This document shows positions 26,654-35,577 of a stretch of 63,416 nt of DNA, piece after piece; positions within the stretch are counted from its first letter, which is position 1; each line of letters begins with the position of its first letter. The translations under genes and the position numbers were made by a program. Origin of the DNA: an uncultured Lachnospiraceae bacterium (GTDB taxonomy: Bacteria > Bacillota > Clostridia > Lachnospirales > Lachnospiraceae); assembly GCA_902776305.1 (NCBI GenBank), contig CACYPS010000008.1:1-63416 (forward strand). The letters are read 5' to 3'. The notes below the pieces were generated by a model. It worked only from the letters and a program-made list of their open reading frames with translations. It did no database searches and was not told the origin of the DNA.

Positions 26654-28177
26654 TCAGAACATTGTGATCAGATCTCTCTTTATTTTCCTTGTCGATGTCT
26701 TCGGGAACGGCTCATCTCTCAGCTCATAACCGGCAAGCCTTCTGTAGGACGGCTGCTTTTTATTGTAATCCCTGATGACCTTGTCGATTTCCTTTTGGAT
26801 CTGCTCCGCTTTCATCTTTCCGGCCTTTTCAGGATCCGGATATATCAGTGCGCGAAGGTTCGTTCCCTGCCCCACAACAACAATTTCTCCGATAATGGGA
26901 ACCGTGCTGAAAGCACCTTCGATTTCCTCCGGTGAGATGTTCTCGCCATTTGCGAGAATAATCAGGTTCTTCTTTCTACCGCTCATATACAGATACCCAT
27001 CCTCATCCAGATATCCGAGGTCACCGGTGTAGAACCAACCGTCCTTCAGGACCTTATTCGTCTCCTCAGGCATATTGTAATATCCCTTCATGACGATATC
27101 TCCGCGGACACAGATCTCTCCGTCAATGATTTTGACCTCGGTATTGTCGATCGGTCTGCCGAGCGAATCCCATTTTATGCCACGCTCCCCGTTAAAAGAT
27201 ACGACCGGAGAAGTCTCCGTGCTGCCATAACCCATCCATATATCGACTCCGTATTTTTTGAACTCATCGATGAATTTCGGGTCGAGGCGCGCGCCGCCGC
27301 ATATGATATGCTTCAGGTTCTTACCGAAGACCTGAGATCCCACCAGCTTCTTCGGAATCAGCGGATTTACGGATTTCATCTTCTTATAAATCGTCTCGAT
27401 CATGAGCGGAACCATGAGAATGACATGGGGCTCAAATTTCTTGATGTTCTTGACAAGGTGCCCGATGCTGTCGTTGATTGCCACCGTGACGCCCTGCTCA
27501 AAAGCCTTGATCCAGTCCACTGTCAGGCAGAAAGCGTGATGGATCGGCAGGACCGAAAGATCTACACTGCCCGGGGCCAGGTGATAATACATGTTGACCG
27601 CATCTGCACCGAGGCTTCCCTGCGTCATCATGACTCCTTTACTCACCCCCGTTGTACCGGACGTGAACATGATGGCGGCCACTTCATCCGGATCAGCCGG
27701 CTGAATCTCGAACAGCGGTGCTCCGACACCGAACGCTTTCCAGGTCTCATAGCTATACTCCCCGTCCTTGTCCGTCAGGAGCACGATCTTCATGAGCTTC
27801 GGGCACTCCGCCTCAATCCGTTCAAGCAGCGTTTTCTTGATGGGATCCACAAATGCACAGACCACATCTCCTCTGTTCAGCTCATCGATGATGTCATCGT
27901 CCGACAGATTCATATCGATCGGGACAATAACGCTGTTCCCGGTCAATGCACCGTAAAAGGTCGTGACCCACAGATAGGAGCTGCGGCCGACAGTTGCGAT
28001 GTGCGCGTCCTCTGTAAACCCTGCTTCATGCAGCCCGCTTCTGATGCGCGCGATATCTTCGCCCATTTCGCGGTAGGTCCGGCGGATGATTTCATCCTTC
28101 TCCGGCCAGATGACCGCGTCGTAGTTTGCAAATTTTGCGATACTTTTTTCTATGATTTCAGTAACTGTTGTTTTCAT
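26654..28177 (-). CDS. Acyl-CoA ligase (AMP-forming)
   Basis: 507 residues of the ANL superfamily. P-loop-like FTSGTTGVSKGVMMTQGS, A5 motif MGYGSTETSP, A7 YTGDLGYLDEDGYLYM, A8 GRKKNLIILANGENI, and the C-terminal catalytic lysine in PKTSTRKIKRD. It activates a carboxylic acid to acyl-AMP and then CoA thioester. The sequence most resembles medium/long-chain fatty-acyl-CoA ligases, but substrate is not resolvable and acyl carrier or other acceptors are possible. It has its own transcript; no fatty-acid genes are adjacent. Confidence 0.87.
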   Translation of the reverse strand: MKTTVTEIIEKSIAKFANYDAVIWPEKDEIIRRTYREMGEDIARIRSGLHEAGFTEDAHIATVGRSSYLWVTTFYGALTGNSVIVPIDMNLSDDDIIDELNRGDVVCAFVDPIKKTLLERIEAECPKLMKIVLLTDKDGEYSYETWKAFGVGAPLFEIQPADPDEVAAIMFTSGTTGVSKGVMMTQGSLGADAVNMYYHLAPGSVDLSVLPIHHAFCLTVDWIKAFEQGVTVAINDSIGHLVKNIKKFEPHVILMVPLMIETIYKKMKSVNPLIPKKLVGSQVFGKNLKHIICGGARLDPKFIDEFKKYGVDIWMGYGSTETSPVVSFNGERGIKWDSLGRPIDNTEVKIIDGEICVRGDIVMKGYYNMPEETNKVLKDGWFYTGDLGYLDEDGYLYMSGRKKNLIILANGENISPEEIEGAFSTVPIIGEIVVVGQGTNLRALIYPDPEKAGKMKAEQIQKEIDKVIRDYNKKQPSYRRLAGYELRDEPFPKTSTRKIKRDLITMF

Positions 28178-28313
28178 GATTATAATCTCTTTCTCAAATC
28201 TGTTAGCCGCCGGATATATGCGTAGGGATTCGTTTCCGAATCATGTCCGAGACACTGATCATAAATCCGGCGCAAGGTTTCGCAAGCGAGACCTGACTAT
28301 TCTATGGTATAAC

Positions 28314-28345
28314 AAAAAAAGCCCGCCGCATCAATACGGCAGGCC
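28314..28345 (-). terminator. Terminator after the STAS gene
   Basis: On the minus strand GGCCTGCCG, loop, GCGGCGGGC and seven T. A second stem, GGACATTT/AAAATGTCC, lies nearer the gene at about 28353-28374. It ends the cotH-STAS transcript. Confidence 0.85.
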
Positions 28346-28377
28346 TTTTAATGGACATTTCACTTTAAAATGTCCAC

Positions 28378-28680
28378 TTATTCCTCTTCTATCTCAAATA
28401 TCGTGCTGAACCCTGTGACGTCGAGTACTTCCCTGACTTCCGGGTTTGCGTGCAGGATCAGCATTCCGCCTTTGGGGTTCATCGCCTCATAGGCAAACAG
28501 CAACTCTCTCAGTCCACCCGAAGAGATATAACTCAGATCCTTAAACTCAAATATAAGCTTCTCTGCCTCCGGCATCCGTTCCTCCAGGATACTGTGAAGC
28601 TCCAGTGAAGTGACAGCATTCAGCTGCCCGCTCACATCCAGTATCAGAACTCCGTTCTCCATGCTCTCTATTGCTGTCAT
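28378..28680 (-). CDS. STAS-domain protein (anti-sigma-factor antagonist-like)
   Basis: 100 residues: one STAS domain. The phospho-switch region reads LSYISSGGLRELL, with serines where SpoIIAA-type proteins are phosphorylated. Single-domain STAS proteins bind anti-sigma kinases and release a sigma factor or signal to other partners. No kinase, phosphatase or sigma gene is in the window, so the partner is encoded elsewhere. It follows cotH by 36 bases and is probably co-transcribed. AAAGGGGGAGG precedes the ATG. Confidence 0.87.
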   Translation of the reverse strand: MTAIESMENGVLILDVSGQLNAVTSLELHSILEERMPEAEKLIFEFKDLSYISSGGLRELLFAYEAMNPKGGMLILHANPEVREVLDVTGFSTIFEIEEE

Positions 28681-28716
28681 TGCCTCCCCCTTTCTTCATC
28701 CCTGCTCGTTGCCGAT

Positions 28717-30897
28717 TTACGACTCAGAGCTCTCCGAACCTTTGCGTCCCTCGGCCTTGCCGAATGCACAGTAATGCTCATAGAAAGCCGCATAATCCGT
28801 ACCGTACTTCTCCACAAGATCCGGGTTGTCTTTCATGTAGAAGTCAACGTCGAATTCCTTGCTTCCCTGCTGACGGTTTTTCATACCGGTCTCAACAAAA
28901 TGATTGAACAGCTTCGCAGGATTATCTCCGCTCGCGGCCTTTACATCAGGATATTTTTCTGCGTAATACACCGGGTCAAATACCGCACTGTAATCGACGC
29001 CGTTAACAACATACGAGACGGTCGGCACCTCATCCAGTGTGAACTCGCCGCTGGCATCGGGTACCTTAGTAGTTCCGTTCACAAAGGCTTCGACGATATA
29101 TTTTCCCGTCTGGCCGAAATCAATGAGGTCGATCTCGCATACCCAATTGCCGTTTTCATCCTTTACAGCCTCATACCGCGTCCTGTCCGCACCTCCTGTC
29201 GCCTCTGTCTGAACATAGATCTGCAGGCTCTTCAGATCCTTCTTAGTGCGGAATGTCGCTGTCAGCTTTGATCCGTCATCAGACACTTGATTCTTCAGAT
29301 AATACTCCATAACTTCGCCGCATACATCCGCTACATTGAAAAGGTTGAAGCGATCTCTCAGCCAGTTCTTCTGGTTCTCCAGATTTTCCTTGTAGGTCGC
29401 ATAGAACATATGCTTCTTGACATCAGGCTGACCGAGTACGTCGAAACGAAGATAATTCATCTCAGCGGATGCCCCGATCTTTGTATTCAGTATATCCATG
29501 GTCGTCGGTGCAAGTTCGAAAATATCCGCGCAGTATTTGTCATAATACTCTTCGAGCATAGCCCCAAATTCGCTGTATTCGACGAGACGCTTTAAGTAGC
29601 CGTTGTGCCAGACATAATACTTTTCGGGGACATCTCCGTCTGCCATACACGTGTCAAAATCCCAGATCGGACCGAGATGAAGTTCATCGTTCGGACCGTC
29701 CCAGTACCAGTAGAAGCTGGTAGTCGGCAGTTCCTCATTCAGGAAATATTCGGCGACCAGATAGAATCGTGCAAACTGATCCTCGTCGAACATCGTTATC
29801 AGTTCATCCCAGGGTTTCTTCTCTTCGAGGGCCTCGGCAAATGCATCCACCCTCCTCTGGAATTCAGCAAAATCTTCCGATGCATCTTCGGTCTGGTAAT
29901 CCTTAAGTGCCCAGAAATTCCCGAGAACATCCTTAAAATTATCTTCCTGATAAAAGAAGGCGTTGTCAAATTCCGCCACGATACCGTGTCCGCTCGTGAG
30001 ATTCAGACGCTGCTTGCCGATTTCCGCCTTCTCTGCGATCATATATAATCCGCGGTATTCACCGTCGATCCATAGATCCGCATAACGGGTCTCGGGAGCA
30101 TACCCCACTCCTACAGCCCTCGCAGTGTCGAACACAAGCTTGTTTCGCATAAGCGTTGCATCGCTGGAATTGGCAAGCAGGACCCATTTTTTGGCTTTTC
30201 CCATTCCGAGAACAGACCGCGAATTTTCAAGTTTCAGCTGATATCCCTTTTTATCGTAAAATGCCCATGAGGAATTACCGCGTCCCCGAATTTCCGCATG
30301 ACCATTCAGCGTGAAACTGTTGACGGGGTTAAGGGGATCCGTGAGTATTGTACTTTCAACGGTGAGAGTTGTCGCGGCATTTTCATCCTCATGAATATCG
30401 GAGAGATCTCCTCCCTTCAGTCTGAGAGACAGAGAAGGCAGCGTTGACTGTGTACAGGCAAGGGTAACCTTAGTACCGTCCTTCATGACGATCGATGCGG
30501 GCTGCGATGTGAAATCGCCGGAAAGTGTCTTGCCGTCGCTTCCGATCTCGCCGAGTGTGGTGGAAACCATAGTCTCGGAGGATTTCAGAGTCACTTTGGC
30601 AAGATTTGCATCCGACGGCAGAAACATGTAGACTGTGCCGTCTGCACCGGCAAAAGAATGATAAGCGTCCTGCGTATCCTTTCCACGGTATGTAGTAAAC
30701 TTGACATGTGTCTTTTCGACCGTCTCCTCCTCCGCTGCTTCTGATGCGGCAGACTCGTCGGCGGGAGTCTCCGCTTCTGTTGCGGCAGGCTCGGCGGTCT
30801 GCTCCGCTGCCGCACAGACTTCCTTTATGCAGGTATTTCCTGCGGTGATCAGACCCAGGGTCATCATTGCGGCAGCGAACAGTTTGTGAAGTCTCAT
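28717..30897 (-). CDS. Secreted CotH-kinase family protein
   Basis: 726 residues. Sec signal, Ala/Glu-rich linker, a beta domain (~65-170), then a CotH kinase domain (~185-520): GRGNSSWAFYDKKGYQLKL, KKWVLLANSSDATLMRNKL, ADLWIDGEYRGLYMIAEK and the metal-binding PIWDFDTCMAD. CotH proteins phosphorylate secreted proteins or form envelope scaffolds. A beta-sandwich follows, then two copies of a ~42-residue module (FDPVYYAEKYPDVKAASG, FDVDFYMKDNPDLVEKYG, each with a hydrophobic helix and an F/Y-G-K/M segment) seen in surface proteins of related bacteria. GGAG precedes the ATG. CotH genes usually accompany VTC/DUF4956, here 20 kb away. Confidence 0.87.
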   Translation of the reverse strand: MRLHKLFAAAMMTLGLITAGNTCIKEVCAAAEQTAEPAATEAETPADESAASEAAEEETVEKTHVKFTTYRGKDTQDAYHSFAGADGTVYMFLPSDANLAKVTLKSSETMVSTTLGEIGSDGKTLSGDFTSQPASIVMKDGTKVTLACTQSTLPSLSLRLKGGDLSDIHEDENAATTLTVESTILTDPLNPVNSFTLNGHAEIRGRGNSSWAFYDKKGYQLKLENSRSVLGMGKAKKWVLLANSSDATLMRNKLVFDTARAVGVGYAPETRYADLWIDGEYRGLYMIAEKAEIGKQRLNLTSGHGIVAEFDNAFFYQEDNFKDVLGNFWALKDYQTEDASEDFAEFQRRVDAFAEALEEKKPWDELITMFDEDQFARFYLVAEYFLNEELPTTSFYWYWDGPNDELHLGPIWDFDTCMADGDVPEKYYVWHNGYLKRLVEYSEFGAMLEEYYDKYCADIFELAPTTMDILNTKIGASAEMNYLRFDVLGQPDVKKHMFYATYKENLENQKNWLRDRFNLFNVADVCGEVMEYYLKNQVSDDGSKLTATFRTKKDLKSLQIYVQTEATGGADRTRYEAVKDENGNWVCEIDLIDFGQTGKYIVEAFVNGTTKVPDASGEFTLDEVPTVSYVVNGVDYSAVFDPVYYAEKYPDVKAASGDNPAKLFNHFVETGMKNRQQGSKEFDVDFYMKDNPDLVEKYGTDYAAFYEHYCAFGKAEGRKGSESSES

Positions 30898-31113
30898 ATT
30901 CTATCTCCAATCAGACAATTTTCTTTCATATATTTTATGATGCACTCAGTTTAAGAGATACTATACACTTTTCCGAAAGATTTTTCCATCATAGATTGCA
31001 GATTTCTCTCCCTGCTGTCATTTTCTTTTTATTCTTGAAATTGCGATCTTGCCTGCTCTTTTAGCGGCATACGGTGCAAGAACGCCAAGTTTATCCTCGC
31101 AGCGCACCATCGT

Positions 31114-31267
31114 GCTTGCTTACGACACGTCACGGCTCAGATCATTCTCGTTCTCATATCCGCCGAGCTTTTCAAGCTTGCTTATGGCACGTCACGGCTC
31201 AGATCATTCTCGTTCTCATATCCGCCGAGCTTTTCAAGCTTGCTTACGGCACGTCACGGCTCAGATG
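31114..31267. repeat. 62-bp tandem repeat upstream of cotH
   Basis: About 2.5 units with a 62-base period. Each has GCACGTCACGGCTCAGATCA, TTCTCGTTCTCATATCCGCC and GAGCTTTTCAAGCTTGCTTA, the last containing the palindrome AGCTT-TTC-AAGCT. Copies 2 and 3 are almost identical, suggesting recent expansion. The 570-base gap between the cotH start and oppA holds this repeat, MITE copy C and the oppA terminator, but no gene. Confidence 0.9.
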
Positions 31268-31284
31268 GATTGCATCGAACTCGC

Positions 31285-31395
31285 TTTTGTGGGGCTGTCG
31301 CATTAGACGGTGTCACCACTATATATGGCAGACATTTGCAAATAACGTCTGCCATATATAGTGATGGCGCGCCTTAGTGCGACAGCCCCACAAAA
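31285..31395. repeat. MITE-like long hairpin, copy C
   Basis: Core from CACTATATATGGCAGAC through ATTTGCAAATAAC to GTCTGCCATATATAGTG is nearly identical to copy A; ends GGGGCTGTCGCATTAGA and TAGTGCGACAGCCCC. It directly abuts the oppA terminator, sharing its A/T tract. Confidence 0.88.
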
Positions 31396-31432
31396 AATCC
31401 GGGGTACAGGACCATATAGGCCTGTACCCCGG
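31392..31432 (-). terminator. Terminator after oppA
   Basis: On the minus strand CCGGGGTACAGG (31432-31421) pairs perfectly with CCTGTACCCCGG (31410-31399), followed by ATTTTTTG. It ends the opp operon. Confidence 0.92.
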
Positions 31433-31467
31433 TACAGTTATTCAATCTTTATATGACTGATTTTCGA

Positions 31468-33240
31468 TCAGCGGCCAAACTGGCAATCGTTGTTGCCGGA
31501 GTCTGTTGTCCACATCTCAAGCATGTTGATCGGATCGTTGAAGTCTGCGAGCCAGCCTTCACGTGCGAAGTCGAAGTTGCCTGCCTTTCTCTCATCAAGG
31601 AAGACGTTCCACTCACGTGTGTCGATCTTGAGATCGATACCGATCTCAGCGAGATCCTGCTGCATAACTTCTGCGACAGCGATGTGACCTGAGCCATCAT
31701 TTGTCAGATATGTAAGAGAGATCGGTGTCTCATCGGAAAGCATACCGTCATCTGTGAACTTGTAGCCTGCCTCCTCGAGAAGGGAGATAGCGTAGTCAAC
31801 AGCGTTCGGCTGATAAGATTCCGGATAGTAACCAACTTCATCCTTGAGCGGGAATGTGTAAGCGTCATCGTTAGCCTTGAATACGCCGCCGTTACCGTCT
31901 GCCATACCTTCCGGAATGAAGGAAGTAGCGACCTTCTGGTCTGTCTGACCTACATTCTCAACAATGTAGTCACGGTCGATCAGAATAGCAAATGCCTTTC
32001 TCATGGCAATAGCCTGCTCCATAGTCTTATCCTTGAAGATCGGGCTGTTTACGTTAAATGCTACATAATATGTTCCGAGGTTGTCAATAACATGGAATTC
32101 CGGGTTGTCCTTAAGGGAAGCGATTTCATTTGTCGGAACTGTGTCAGCGAAATCAAGGTCGCCTGCGTTGTAAGCGGCAAAGATAGCTGTGTCATCAGCA
32201 CTGAGCATGAAATCAAGCTCTGAAACCTTGACCTGGTCTGCCTTGTGATAGTTGTCGTTCTTCTTGAAGACCATGGACTCTTCATGCTTCCAGTCAGTTA
32301 CTGTGTAAGCGCCGTTTGTAACGAATCCTGCTTCTGCGCACCATGCGCCCGGGTTTGTCTCCCAACCGGAAGCTGCTTCTACCTGAGCCTGCGGTACCGG
32401 AAGGTATGCCGGGAATGCAGCAAGGTCAAGGAAGTATGCACACGGAGCTACAAGGTGAACTGTCAGAGTCTTGCCGTCTTCGCTTGCTTCGATATCTAGA
32501 GTGCCGTCATCTTTTCTTGCGATTGCATCGAACATGTAACCATAGTCAGCGCCTGTGTTCGGATCTGCAACGCGGTTCCAGGAATAAACAAAGTCTTTCA
32601 TTGTGACGTCAGTGCCGTCAGACCACTTTGCGCCATCGATCAGAGTGAATGTATAGGTCATGCCATCCTCAGACACCTCTGTTGTTGCCGCAAGGTCCGG
32701 CTCCAATTGGCCGTCTTTGTTGTATGTGTACAGACCTGCGAACAGGTTGACGCACATGCACGCACCGTCTACAGAAGAGTTCAGAGCCGGATCGAGCTTA
32801 GCCGGTTCGGAAGAAAGGTTGATCTTCAGAACGTCTCTCGGAGATTCCGCAAACTGGAAGTACTTGAAACCGAAGAGATTGGAGTAAATGCCGTCAACAT
32901 CCTTTACCTGCATATAGAGATCGTTGTAATAGTAAAGCGGAATAACTGCGGAAGTCTCCATGAGGATATCTTCTGCCTTATGCATTAACTCTTCACGCTT
33001 CGCTGTGTCTGTCTCCATGCGGATGTCCTCGATGAGGGCGTCATACTCTGTCCAATCCGGAGCAGCAGTGCCATCCTTGGCTTTCAGCTCAACGCCTTCG
33101 ATGTGCGGATACAGGTCATCATACTTAACTTCCGTAGCAGCCCCACCATCAGTTGTTCCGCCGGAATTGCCGCCGCAGCCTGCGAGCATGCCTGCGACCA
33201 TAGCGCCGACAAGTAATGTTGCTAAAACTTTCTTTTTCAT
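31468..33240 (-). CDS. oppA: Oligopeptide ABC transporter binding lipoprotein, circularly permuted
   Basis: 590 residues: lipoprotein signal with LAGC lipobox (Cys22), family SBP_bac_5. The domain order is unusual. The segment that normally ends OppA (EYDALIEDIRMETDTAKREE, HKAEDILMETSAVIPLYYYN, FGFKYFQFA) is at residues ~62-130, just after the signal. The normal N-terminal start (LKINLSSEPAKLDPALNSS) begins only at ~137. The protein ends at DSGNNDCQFGR, exactly where the moved segment would otherwise follow. All parts of the fold are therefore present, in permuted order. It is the last gene of oppBCDF-oppA, behind a long palindrome. AAAGGAGG precedes the ATG. Confidence 0.88.
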   Translation of the reverse strand: MKKKVLATLLVGAMVAGMLAGCGGNSGGTTDGGAATEVKYDDLYPHIEGVELKAKDGTAAPDWTEYDALIEDIRMETDTAKREELMHKAEDILMETSAVIPLYYYNDLYMQVKDVDGIYSNLFGFKYFQFAESPRDVLKINLSSEPAKLDPALNSSVDGACMCVNLFAGLYTYNKDGQLEPDLAATTEVSEDGMTYTFTLIDGAKWSDGTDVTMKDFVYSWNRVADPNTGADYGYMFDAIARKDDGTLDIEASEDGKTLTVHLVAPCAYFLDLAAFPAYLPVPQAQVEAASGWETNPGAWCAEAGFVTNGAYTVTDWKHEESMVFKKNDNYHKADQVKVSELDFMLSADDTAIFAAYNAGDLDFADTVPTNEIASLKDNPEFHVIDNLGTYYVAFNVNSPIFKDKTMEQAIAMRKAFAILIDRDYIVENVGQTDQKVATSFIPEGMADGNGGVFKANDDAYTFPLKDEVGYYPESYQPNAVDYAISLLEEAGYKFTDDGMLSDETPISLTYLTNDGSGHIAVAEVMQQDLAEIGIDLKIDTREWNVFLDERKAGNFDFAREGWLADFNDPINMLEMWTTDSGNNDCQFGR

Positions 33241-33374
33241 TGTTTCCTCCTTTATACTTATGTTTTTCTTAACATAATATATGTAAACCCTTTATAGGGG
33301 TATACATCATTCTGTAAGCCGCTTCTTTAGCGATGCCACCAAAACTACACTTTGTGCATTTCGCCACTTCCCAC

Positions 33375-33583
33375 ATGCATTCTGTGAGCAGCCTCTATAT
33401 CCGAGCCATGTGGTATTTATATGTCCATCATGTAATCAGCATTTTTCTCCGAGCCATGTATGTATATATCTTAAGCGATGCGTAATAGCATCGCGTAGAT
33501 ATATACATACATGGCGAGTAAAAAGCATCACCTCATATAAATACCTACATGGCGAGTGTAAAGCATCCCCTCACGGAATGCAT
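33375..33583 (-). repeat. 209-bp nested imperfect palindrome between oppF and oppA
   Basis: Three nested stems: ATGCATTCTGTGAG (33375-33388) with CTCACGGAATGCAT (33570-33583); GCCATGTGGTATTTATATG (33405-33423) with its complement at 33534-33553 (one bulge); and a perfect 19-base pair, GCCATGTATGTATATATCT (33453-33471) with 33497-33515. The tip is GCGATGC-GTAATA-GCATCGC. It starts 5 bases after the oppF stop. It could protect or process the mRNA and uncouple oppA from the transporter genes. The remaining 134 bases to oppA hold another, single copy of CATTCTGTAAGCCGCTTC. Confidence 0.9.
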
Positions 33584-33587
33584 CATC

Positions 33588-34550
33588 TTATTTGTTCCAA
33601 CACGCCACCATATGCCCCCCGCCTCTATCCGTCAGCTTCGGGCACTCCTGCGCACACTTCTCCGTCGCATACCTGCATCTCGTTCTGAACGCGCATCCCG
33701 AAGGCATCTTCAGCGGGCTCGGTACATCGCCCTCAAGTATAATTCTCTTGGAGCTCTTTGCGATCTTCGGATCCGGAATCGGAACCGCTGAAAGCAGCGA
33801 CTGTGTATACGGATGAATCGGGCTGTCCGAAAGCTCATCGGCATCCGCCGTCTCAACGACTCGGCCGAGATACATGACCGCGATACGATTTGAGATATGG
33901 CGTACGACCAGAAGGTCGTGGGCGATGAACAGATAAGCTACACCGAGTTTTTCCTGCAGCTCTTCGAACATGTTGATGACCTGAGCCTGGATGGAAACGT
34001 CCAGAGCCGAGACAGCCTCGTCGCAGACGATGAACTTCGGTTCTACTGCCAGCGCACGGGCGATACCGATACGCTGTCTCTGACCGCCGGAGAACTCATG
34101 CACATAACGTGTTGCGTGCTCTGCGTTCAGACCTACCAGTTCCATAAGGTCGAGAATCTTCTCACGACGCTCTTTCTTATTTGAATAGAGATGATGAACA
34201 TCGAGCGGCTCGCCGATGATCTCCTCAACTGTCATACGCGGATCGAGAGATGAATACGGATCCTGGAATACCATCTGCATCTTCGGTCTGTACTGCAGCA
34301 TGTTCTTGTCTGTGATCAGGTTTCCGTCATAATAAATCTCACCGCCGGTCGGCTTGTACAGACGAAGAAGTGTACGGCCGACTGTGGTCTTACCACAACC
34401 CGACTCGCCAACCAGACCGAGTGTCTCGCCCGGCTTGATGGAGAAATTAACGCCATCAACAGCCTTCAGCATTGTCGTCTTCATGAACCCGGTACGGATC
34501 GGGAAATACATTTGCAGATCTTTTACTTCTATAAGATTTTCGCTGCTCAC
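33588..34550 (-). CDS. oppF: Oligopeptide ABC transporter ATP-binding protein OppF
   Basis: 320 residues. Walker [14 protein letters not shown]-loop in [13 protein letters not shown], signature [13 protein letters not shown], Walker [13 protein letters not shown], and the OppD/F C-terminal extension with the cysteine cluster [14 protein letters not shown] (four cysteines, iron-sulphur type). It energises peptide uptake with OppD. The start is GTG at 34550, directly after the oppD stop, with GGAGG eight bases upstream inside oppD. Confidence 0.94.
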   Translation of the reverse strand: MSSENLIEVKDLQMYFPIRTGFMKTTMLKAVDGVNFSIKPGETLGLVGESGCGKTTVGRTLLRLYKPTGGEIYYDGNLITDKNMLQYRPKMQMVFQDPYSSLDPRMTVEEIIGEPLDVHHLYSNKKERREKILDLMELVGLNAEHATRYVHEFSGGQRQRIGIARALAVEPKFIVCDEAVSALDVSIQAQVINMFEELQEKLGVAYLFIAHDLLVVRHISNRIAVMYLGRVVETADADELSDSPIHPYTQSLLSAVPIPDPKIAKSSKRIILEGDVPSPLKMPSGCAFRTRCRYATEKCAQECPKLTDRGGGHMVACWNK

Positions 34551-35564
34551 TTACGCTTCCTCCTTCATATATGTACCGTTTTTGACATTCATCCAACAGG
34601 AAGCAAGATGCGTCTTATCGATTCTCAGCTCGTCCGGGACCTGTGTCAGGCAGATCTTCATGGCTGAATCGCATCGCGAACAGAACGCGCATCCCTTCGG
34701 CATGTTGAGAAGGTTGATCGGTGTACCCGCGATCGGAACAAGTTTCTTCTTCATATTGCTCGTGCTCGGAATCGAACGGAGCAGACCCTTGGTGTACTCG
34801 TGGCACGGATTATAGAAAATGTCTTCAGCCGTGCCTCTCTCGCAAATACGTCCGCCGTACATAACTACGATCTCATCGGACATCTGCGCGATAACGCCCA
34901 GGTCATGCGTAACGATAATGATGGCCATGTTCAGTTTTTTCTGAAGGTCAAGCATAAGTTCAAGGATCTGTGCCTGAATCGTAACGTCCAGAGCGGTCGT
35001 CGGCTCATCTGCAATCAGGATCGAAGGCTCCATAACGAGAGCCATAGCGATCATAACACGCTGGCGCATACCGCCGGAGAGCTCATGCGGATACTGTTTC
35101 ATACGGCGTTCCGCATCATTGATACCGACCATCTCGAGCATCTTGATGGCGTTGGCCTTTGCCTCTTCCTTGGACTTATCCGAATGGATGCGAATTGCTT
35201 CTGTAATCTGATTTCCTACCGTATAGACAGGATTCAGAGATGTCATCGGATCCTGGAAAATCATCGCACAGTGCTTTCCGCGGAATTCCTGCATCTGCTT
35301 CTGGCTATAGTGCGTAATGTCCTCACCTTTGAACAGGATCTGGCCTTCTGTGATATGACCGTTGGAATCCAAAATCTGCATAATGGAGTATGCGGAAACG
35401 GATTTACCGGAACCTGATTCGCCGACGATTCCGAGGCTGTGTCCTTCCTCCAGTACGTAGGAGACACCGTTGACAGCGCGGACCTCGCCTTTATCTGTTT
35501 TAAAAGCTGTATGAAGATTTCTGACTTCAAGAAGCGGAGGCTTCTTTCCATTTGTATTTTCCAT
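34551..35564 (-). CDS. oppD: Oligopeptide ABC transporter ATP-binding protein OppD
   Basis: 337 residues. Walker [31 protein letters not shown], signature [14 protein letters not shown], Walker [15 protein letters not shown], and a C-terminal cysteine cluster [14 protein letters not shown]. It pairs with OppF on the cytoplasmic side of OppB/OppC. AAGGGGG precedes the ATG; 13 bases separate it from oppC. Confidence 0.95.
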   Translation of the reverse strand: MENTNGKKPPLLEVRNLHTAFKTDKGEVRAVNGVSYVLEEGHSLGIVGESGSGKSVSAYSIMQILDSNGHITEGQILFKGEDITHYSQKQMQEFRGKHCAMIFQDPMTSLNPVYTVGNQITEAIRIHSDKSKEEAKANAIKMLEMVGINDAERRMKQYPHELSGGMRQRVMIAMALVMEPSILIADEPTTALDVTIQAQILELMLDLQKKLNMAIIIVTHDLGVIAQMSDEIVVMYGGRICERGTAEDIFYNPCHEYTKGLLRSIPSTSNMKKKLVPIAGTPINLLNMPKGCAFCSRCDSAMKICLTQVPDELRIDKTHLASCWMNVKNGTYMKEEA

Positions 35565-35577
35565 ATGTCTATCCCCC

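Noticed and set aside
31049-31361. Open frames with repeated RSHIRRAFQAC and HVTAQ peptides upstream of cotH
   Set aside because: They arise from the 62-bp tandem repeat, whose length is not a multiple of three, and have no start signals.
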